A stretch of DNA of 5,755 nt from an uncultured Bacteroidota bacterium. Lineage in GTDB: Bacteria > Bacteroidota > Bacteroidia > Bacteroidales > SZUA-534. The notes beneath the pieces are model-generated. The model had not been told where the DNA came from. It did no database searches and saw only the letters and a list, made by a program, of their open reading frames with translations. Positions within the stretch are counted from its first letter, which is position 1; each line of letters opens with the position of its first letter. Shown here one piece after another: positions 1 through 4,440 of this stretch. The DNA is taken from assembly GCA_937900725.1 (NCBI GenBank), contig CALCFP010000397.1:1-5755 (forward strand), written 5' to 3'. A program made the position numbers and the translations under genes.

Positions 1-69
1 CTTCTTTATAATTAATCAGTTAAATCTGTTTATTCTATTTTTACTTATAAAAATCACATTGTCAAATTC
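1..69. other. AT-rich leader without a gene
   Basis: The first 60 bases contain only 10 G or C (17%), far below the coding regions. All three forward frames close quickly: the frame of the following gene has TAA at 13-15, and the +2 frame ends in TGA at 77-79. I find no exact TAnnTTTG promoter element. Codons from about base 58 already resemble the SPOR gene (I-V-K-F-L-W), so the coding-like region seems to begin before any good start codon. Confidence 0.5.
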
Positions 70-75
70 TTGTGG

Positions 76-852
76 ATGAATATGCCAAAAGAGGACGAGA
101 GTTTTGTGGTTTCGTATAAATTGATACCTGAAGGCGAGATTCCGGATGAGGAGTTCCAGATTGTTGGAACATTCTCTTACGCTGAATCAGACCGTACAAA
201 GACAATCAACATTGCAGAACGTAATGTTGAGTTGGAAACATTCGACAGCGAGCAACTTACCGCACAGGCAACGCCGGAAGTCACCGAACCGGAGCCAATT
301 GCCTCTTACACGCCAGCGTCAGAGTCGGCTTACTCGTATGAACCAGAGTCAACTGTCGATTCTTACTCTTCATCTGAAAACTCGTACACTGCTGAACCTG
401 CATATTCATATAACGGAACAACCGAATCTTCTTATGCCGAGACATCTGAATCTTCATACGTGGAATCTTCGTATTCTGAACAGGATTATTCACAGACAGT
501 TGCAAGCACAAGACCTAATAACAGAATGGCGTCAGTTGCCGATGATACCGACGTTCCTTCACCAGAACAAGGCGTGGCATATAGGGTGCAGATTGCGGCA
601 GGACACAAATTGGTTGGCAAGAATTATTTCAAGCGTCTGAATATAACCGATCCAGTTCAGGTTGAAATTCATAATGGTTGGAACAAATATACAGTCGGTA
701 ATTTCGGCGAATACAAAGATGCCCGTGATTATCGCGTGTATGTTTGGAACAACACACCAATTCACGATGCATTTGTGGCCGCTTACAACAACGGTATGCG
801 TATCACTGTGCAAGAGGCTTTGATGATTGCAAATCAAAAATGGTACAAATAG
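76..852 (+). CDS. SPOR-domain envelope protein, apparently missing its N-terminus
   Basis: Seen: residue numbers here count from the TTG at 70; ATG codons follow at 76 and 82, and I chose 76 only as the first ATG. Residues 1-58 are a beta-rich piece (SFVVSYKL, IVGTFSYAE). Residues 64-160 are a low-complexity Ser/Tyr/Glu/Thr/Pro linker with 11 tyrosines between residues 80 and 140. Residues 168-245 match a SPOR domain: YRVQIAAG, a central NKYTVGNF strand, then EYKDARDYR and HDAFVAAYN. The protein ends in NQKWYK. Known: SPOR domains bind peptidoglycan lacking stem peptides, so the protein should act in the periplasm or at the outer membrane. Odd: there is no signal peptide, although such a protein needs export. 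In-frame codons 58-75 read IVKFLW, which from memory continues the conserved domain in Bacteroidales relatives, so the 5' end looks lost or misassembled. It is probably co-transcribed with the barrel gene 37 bases downstream. SPOR assignment is fairly sure; the start is not. Confidence 0.8.
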   Translation: MNMPKEDESFVVSYKLIPEGEIPDEEFQIVGTFSYAESDRTKTINIAERNVELETFDSEQLTAQATPEVTEPEPIASYTPASESAYSYEPESTVDSYSSSENSYTAEPAYSYNGTTESSYAETSESSYVESSYSEQDYSQTVASTRPNNRMASVADDTDVPSPEQGVAYRVQIAAGHKLVGKNYFKRLNITDPVQVEIHNGWNKYTVGNFGEYKDARDYRVYVWNNTPIHDAFVAAYNNGMRITVQEALMIANQKWYK

Positions 853-889
853 TTAATTTGAGGTAATTGGTGATAAAGAAGCGTGGTTG

Positions 890-2308
890 ATGAGAAAAAC
901 ACTGATTCTCATATTGGGTTTGTTTAGTAGCCTTTATGGCTTTTCTCAAGATGATGTCGATATTGATGAAGATTATCTGTCGATTCTTCTTGCTGAAGAT
1001 GATGAAGAAAAATCAAGCGCTGCATTTAAACCTGTTATAGGCTTTGGAGTTGGTAACTTGTCGTTTTATGGTGATGTAACTGATTATTTCAAGTCTCCTA
1101 TCAATGGCCTTACTTCTTACCGATTCCTTATCAGCCGTAATGTCAGCAAGTATTTCGATGTTGAATTTCACGGGACTATAGGCCGTGTCGGTGGTAGTTG
1201 CTATGATGCCAGCAATACTGAAAAAATCGATTTTTCGAAATTAGTAGTCAATGATAAAATAAATGCAGACAGGGTTGTTTTCTTGCGCGATAATGACGTC
1301 GACGAGATGACAAAGGTCGCAAACTTCCGTTCACAGATATTTGCAGGTGGCGTATCTGTCGCCTACAATTTTAATCATCTGCTTGAACGCAAACGTCCGA
1401 TTCATCCTTATGTTTCATTAGGTGTCGAGTTCTTCCAGTTCTCATCTAAGGGCGATTTCCTGAATGCTGATAACAAGGCTTACGTATACTGGGCTGATGG
1501 TACAATTCGCAATAGCGATGGTGAAATCATTGTTCGCGATTACGACTATGAAACAGATTTGCGCAAGTTGGACCTTTATGGTTATGGCGATTATGCAAAG
1601 ACTTGTGTCGCCTTTCCTGTTGATGCCGGTTTCAATGTTACAATAAGCGACCGTGTTACTTGTCGTTTCGGTTGTGCTGCGCATCTTCCATTGTCTGATT
1701 ATATTGACAACGTGAAGGGGGGCAAGGGCTGGAAGAATGATATCGTACTCAACACTTACGTTTCATTGTCAGTCGATTTGTTCAGCGCCGATGATGAAAT
1801 TGCCGCTGTTGAGAATTTCAGAAACTTGAAGTTTACAGTTACCGACCATTTGGATGAAGATGGAGACGGTGTTGATGACTTCAATGATGAATGCCCAGGT
1901 ACACCAAAGGGTGTAAAGATAAACTATACAGGTTGTCCAGTTGATACCGATAAGGACGGAGTCCCTGATTATATTGACAAGGAGCCAAATACGCCTGTAG
2001 GTAAGAATGTCATTGTTAGTGCCAGCGGTATTCAAATGAATGACCGTCAAGTTATTATGTTGTTGTATAACCCCGATGCCGTCAAGCATAGTGAGACACG
2101 TGTATATTCTCAGACATCGGAAGCCTCTGTGTCAAGCGGTGAAAAAGTTAAGGGTGTTCCTGCCAGATTCAAGAGCGTTGACGTTAACAACGACAACTAC
2201 ATTGACAACAATGAATTGCAGAAGGCCATTGATGCAATATTTGAGGGTACTTCAAACTTGACGCCTGCCGATATCAACGATTTGCAAGACTTCTTCTTCG
2301 AACAGTAA
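890..2308 (+). CDS. Exported barrel-like protein with thrombospondin type-3 repeats and C-terminal EF-hand
   Basis: Seen: 472 residues. An in-frame TTG lies at 887, but the ATG at 890 gives a clean signal peptide (MRKTLILILGLFSSLYGFS, likely cut before QDD). An acidic stretch (about 21-43) leads into a beta-rich region of about 46-300 with alternating aromatic strands such as FGVGNLSFYGDV and TYVSLSVDLF, resembling an OmpA-type or PorT-type outer-membrane barrel. Then come two calcium-type repeats, DEDGDGVDD (322-330) and DTDKDGVPD (352-360), with Cys335 and Cys349 nearby. A canonical 12-residue EF-hand loop spans 431-442 (ligands D431, N433, D435, Y437, D439, E442) and is followed by a helical tail ending in DFFFEQ. 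Known: type-3 repeats usually link an OmpA barrel to a peptidoglycan-binding domain. Here that C-terminal domain is absent and an EF-hand segment replaces it. Inferred: an outer-membrane calcium-dependent structural or scaffold protein working with the SPOR protein upstream. I cannot name a gene. Confidence 0.82.
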   Translation: MRKTLILILGLFSSLYGFSQDDVDIDEDYLSILLAEDDEEKSSAAFKPVIGFGVGNLSFYGDVTDYFKSPINGLTSYRFLISRNVSKYFDVEFHGTIGRVGGSCYDASNTEKIDFSKLVVNDKINADRVVFLRDNDVDEMTKVANFRSQIFAGGVSVAYNFNHLLERKRPIHPYVSLGVEFFQFSSKGDFLNADNKAYVYWADGTIRNSDGEIIVRDYDYETDLRKLDLYGYGDYAKTCVAFPVDAGFNVTISDRVTCRFGCAAHLPLSDYIDNVKGGKGWKNDIVLNTYVSLSVDLFSADDEIAAVENFRNLKFTVTDHLDEDGDGVDDFNDECPGTPKGVKINYTGCPVDTDKDGVPDYIDKEPNTPVGKNVIVSASGIQMNDRQVIMLLYNPDAVKHSETRVYSQTSEASVSSGEKVKGVPARFKSVDVNNDNYIDNNELQKAIDAIFEGTSNLTPADINDLQDFFFEQ

Positions 2309-2312
2309 AACG

Positions 2313-2353
2313 TAGTTATCACACATATTATATATGTAGTACGTGAATAACTA
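2313..2353. terminator. Imperfect stem-loop after the barrel gene, possible terminator
   Basis: TAGTTATCAC at 2313-2322 pairs with GTG-A-ATAACTA at 2343-2353, with one bulged A. Inside it, ACATAT (2323-2328) pairs with ATATGT (2332-2337) around a TAT loop, leaving 2338-2342 bulged. It begins 4 bases after the TAA of the upstream gene. The stem is AT-rich and has no U-tract, so it is not a classical intrinsic terminator. Its position between two convergent genes supports a role in 3'-end formation or transcript stability. Confidence 0.45.
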
Positions 2354-2362
2354 TATGTTTGC

Positions 2363-2383
2363 CCATACATATATTATGTATGG
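2363..2383. terminator. Perfect 9-bp inverted repeat in the convergent gap, possible two-way terminator
   Basis: CCATACATA and TATGTATGG are exact reverse complements around a TAT loop. Three T follow on the plus strand. On the minus strand it lies 11 bases past the smpB stop. A symmetric hairpin between convergent genes fits a bidirectional terminator, though the stem is AT-rich and the T-run is short. Confidence 0.45.
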
Positions 2384-2394
2384 TTTCTGGTGGA

Positions 2395-2847
2395 TTATCG
2401 GATTTTACCCAGGCGTTCCAATTCGCGTTTTGTGTCTTTTTGCTTGATATCTTCGCGTTTGTCGAACATTTTTTTGCCTCGTGCCAGTCCAATGTTAACT
2501 TTGGCCAATCCCTTTTCGTTGATAAATAATACGATAGGTACAATGGTAAATCCCTTTTCCTTGATTTTTTTTTCCATTCGGTTCAGTTCGCGCTTGGTCA
2601 GAAGCAGTTTGCGGTCGCGGCGAGGTTCGTGATTGACGTATCCACCCATTTCATATTCAGCAATATACATATTGCGTATATATAGTTCGCCGTCTTGAAA
2701 CAGACAATATGTCTCGTTTATGTTGGCCTTGCCATTGCGCAATGATTTGATTTCTGTGCCCAGCAACTGGATCCCAGCGTTGAAATCTTCAATTATCTCG
2801 TAAAGAAAATGAGCCTTTTTATTTGTGAGTTTTATATTGTTGTTCAT
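2395..2847 (-). CDS. smpB: SsrA-binding protein SmpB
   Basis: SmpB binds tmRNA (SsrA) and, with it, enters ribosomes stalled on mRNAs lacking a stop codon, so the nascent chain is tagged and released. Seen: 150 residues, the usual family length. The signatures come in the expected order: NKKAHFLYEI (9-18), AGIQLLGTEIKSLR (24-37), an HEPRRDRKLLL core (73-83), GLARGKKMFDKRED (120-133), and a basic C-terminal tail ending in KDTKRELERLGKIR, the part that mimics an mRNA path in the ribosome. The ATG at 2847 leaves 6 bases to the stop of the Yip1-like gene upstream, so the two are probably co-transcribed. A nine-A run on the coding strand (2573-2565) encodes part of MEKKIKEK; the frame is intact. 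The tmRNA gene itself is not in this window. Identification is secure. Confidence 0.97.
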   Translation of the reverse strand: MNNNIKLTNKKAHFLYEIIEDFNAGIQLLGTEIKSLRNGKANINETYCLFQDGELYIRNMYIAEYEMGGYVNHEPRRDRKLLLTKRELNRMEKKIKEKGFTIVPIVLFINEKGLAKVNIGLARGKKMFDKREDIKQKDTKRELERLGKIR

Positions 2848-2853
2848 AGCATT

Positions 2854-3420
2854 CTAAAAAATCAATTTGTAGCAACCTATTATTGCCCAATGCATTAGCA
2901 TCATCGACAATATTGTTGTGATGGCAATGTTGCGGTATTTGTTATTACTTAAGTCTTTGTATTCCGATTTCAGGAAACAGAACAGAATGTAATATGAGTA
3001 AAGTCCGCAAAGTGTGAACAAAGGTGTCAGTTTTGGTAATAATCCAGAAAAAATTGATGTGACGAAAAATGGTATAAATGAGTATGTTATGATATATAAC
3101 GAACGTAATATGCAGGACTTCAGCGAAAAATAGTGCAATATTTCATTTAGCAAAATGGTGAACAATATTCCAGACATAAAAAACAGGAAAATGTCTGGTA
3201 CTAAAACGTTTAATGCAAAATCGACAAATTCTCTGAACATATATTTGCCGAATATTACGTGCCCAACAAAATCTGCAATGATAATTGCAATAATGTAAGG
3301 CAACCCAATCTTTTTGATGAGATATGATGCCTTTTTCGATTCATTGGCAAGGCGTCCTGTTTCGGCTGTCGGCTGCGAAATCAGGTCAATAGTCAGTCGC
3401 AATAATGGTTTAATGTTCAT
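2854..3420 (-). CDS. Yip1-like integral membrane protein
   Basis: Seen: 188 residues. A cytoplasmic-looking N-terminus (1-38, with LISQPTAETGRLANE followed by KK) precedes five hydrophobic segments at about 39-58, 72-92, 104-127, 131-151 and 163-186. The opening, an amphipathic helix followed by P-x-x-x-x-x-x-x-x-x-E and then five membrane helices, is the usual pattern of bacterial Yip1/YIF1-type proteins. Known: bacterial members are widespread in Bacteroidota but mostly of unproven function; eukaryotic relatives act in vesicle traffic, which should not be transferred here. It starts at the ATG at 3420, shortly after a promoter-like element, and is the first gene of a likely unit with smpB, 6 bases apart. 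The codons are AT-rich, as is common for membrane proteins. Fold-family call is moderate; function is unknown. Confidence 0.72.
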   Translation of the reverse strand: MNIKPLLRLTIDLISQPTAETGRLANESKKASYLIKKIGLPYIIAIIIADFVGHVIFGKYMFREFVDFALNVLVPDIFLFFMSGILFTILLNEILHYFSLKSCILRSLYIITYSFIPFFVTSIFSGLLPKLTPLFTLCGLYSYYILFCFLKSEYKDLSNNKYRNIAITTILSMMLMHWAIIGCYKLIF

Positions 3421-3438
3421 TTTCTTACAAAATCACTG

Positions 3439-3470
3439 CAAATTTAAACTATTTTAGCAACGCATTTAAA
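3439..3470 (-). promoter_or_regulatory. Likely Bacteroidota-type promoter for the Yip1-like gene and smpB
   Basis: On the minus strand, TAAATTTG at 3446-3439 matches the TAnnTTTG -7 consensus of the Bacteroidota primary sigma factor exactly. A TTTA at 3470-3467, 20 bases upstream, matches three of four bases of the TTTG -33 element. The predicted transcription start is near 3433, giving a leader of about 13 bases before the ATG at 3420. On the plus strand I find only a weak one-mismatch match, TATTTTAG at 3450-3457, as a candidate for miaA. Confidence 0.5.
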
Positions 3471-3501
3471 AAAACGTCAGGAATCAATTCATCGATTTGT
3501 A

Positions 3502-4440
3502 ATGTCTAATTTACCTGTTATCACCATTTTAGGTCCTACCGCATCAGGAAAGACAAGTTTCGCTACTCGGTTGGCAAATTCCATTGATGCCGAAATAATC
3601 AGTGCCGACTCTCGTCAGGTATATCGCAAAATGGATTTGGGAGCAGGTAAGGACTTGTCTGATTATGAAATCGATGGCAAAGCAGTTCCATATCACTTGA
3701 TTGATATTGTCGAGCCTGGATACAAGTACAATGTGTTTGAATATCAGCAAGATTTTTTCAGGATTTATGAAGATATCTGTTCGCGTCAGAAGCGCGCGAT
3801 ATTGTGTGGCGGTAGCGGAATGTACATTGAGTCGGTGCTGAACGGCTACAAGATGACATCGGTGCCAGTGAACGAGCCCTTGCGCGCCGAACTTGAACAG
3901 TATTCAATGGAGCAATTGGAACAGCGTCTGCGCTCTATTGAGAAATTGCACAACAATGCCGATTTTGAAACCCGTCAGCGGGCAATTCGTGCGATTGAAA
4001 TTGCCGAATATCAACGTGACAATGCGGACGCCTTGCCTGATTTCCCTAAAATCGACAGCGTGATAATTGGTGTAAGTATGGACCGTGAAAAGGTCTGCCA
4101 GTCAATATATGAACGATTGAAGCAACGCTTGCGCGACGGAATGATTGACGAGGTGCAGGCATTGCTCGACAGTGGCATCGCACCCGATGACTTGATATAT
4201 TATGGCCTTGAGTATAAGTTCGTTACCCAATATCTGCAAGGTGAATTCAGTTACAACTATATGGTTGAGCACCTGAATATTGCGATCCGCCAGTTTGCAA
4301 AACGGCAGATGACGTGGTTCCGCCATATGGAGCGTAACGGCGCAAAAATCAATTGGATTGACGGCGCTCTGCCTATGCAGGACAAGATAGGTTTCGCCTT
4401 GAACCTGATGCGCTCAGCCGATTCTAAAATTCAGAAGTGA
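3502..4440 (+). CDS. miaA: tRNA dimethylallyltransferase
   Basis: MiaA transfers a dimethylallyl group from DMAPP to N6 of A37, next to the anticodon, in tRNAs reading codons that start with U; this stabilises codon pairing and is the first step to ms2i6A. Seen: 312 residues, normal length. P-loop GPTASGKT (11-18), catalytic-site motif ISADSRQVYRKMD with Asp36, the GAGKDL segment (47-52), YHLIDI (64-69), GGSGMY (103-108), and ETRQRAIRAIEI (156-167), followed by the helical C-terminal region with YYGLEYK and KRQMTWFRH, which contact the tRNA anticodon loop in the family. The form with GxGKDL in place of GTAKP fits the second MiaA type of Bacteroidota, which often carry two copies, so another miaA may exist elsewhere. 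The ATG at 3502 is preceded by the divergent promoter region. The 3' end overlaps prfC by 17 bases tail to tail. Confidence 0.95.
   Translation: MSNLPVITILGPTASGKTSFATRLANSIDAEIISADSRQVYRKMDLGAGKDLSDYEIDGKAVPYHLIDIVEPGYKYNVFEYQQDFFRIYEDICSRQKRAILCGGSGMYIESVLNGYKMTSVPVNEPLRAELEQYSMEQLEQRLRSIEKLHNNADFETRQRAIRAIEIAEYQRDNADALPDFPKIDSVIIGVSMDREKVCQSIYERLKQRLRDGMIDEVQALLDSGIAPDDLIYYGLEYKFVTQYLQGEFSYNYMVEHLNIAIRQFAKRQMTWFRHMERNGAKINWIDGALPMQDKIGFALNLMRSADSKIQK

Noticed and set aside
2..79. A hydrophobic +2-frame stretch (FFIINQLNLFILFLL, ending SNSCG) that resembles a lipoprotein signal peptide upstream of the SPOR gene.
   Set aside because: It has no ATG start inside the window, ends at TGA 77-79, and is in a different frame from the SPOR gene. 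Random 17% GC DNA naturally encodes hydrophobic residues. A frameshift cannot be excluded but is not supported.
146..640. A 164-codon +2-frame reading opposite the SPOR protein's frame.
   Set aside because: It is rich in Gln, Arg, Leu and His because it reads the Ser/Tyr/Glu linker codons out of frame. The SPOR frame has clear homology-type motifs and this one has none.
1695..1980. A 16-base direct repeat (CTGATTATATTGACAA at 1695-1710 and 1965-1980).
   Set aside because: Both copies lie in the same gene and frame, encoding SDYIDN and PDYIDK in unrelated contexts. Similar peptides with the same preferred codons explain it.
1844..2290. A possible cellulosome-type dockerin, because of the calcium loops.
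   Set aside because: The first two loops have the DxDxDGVxD form of thrombospondin type-3 repeats, and only one EF-hand loop is present, not the paired dockerin repeats.
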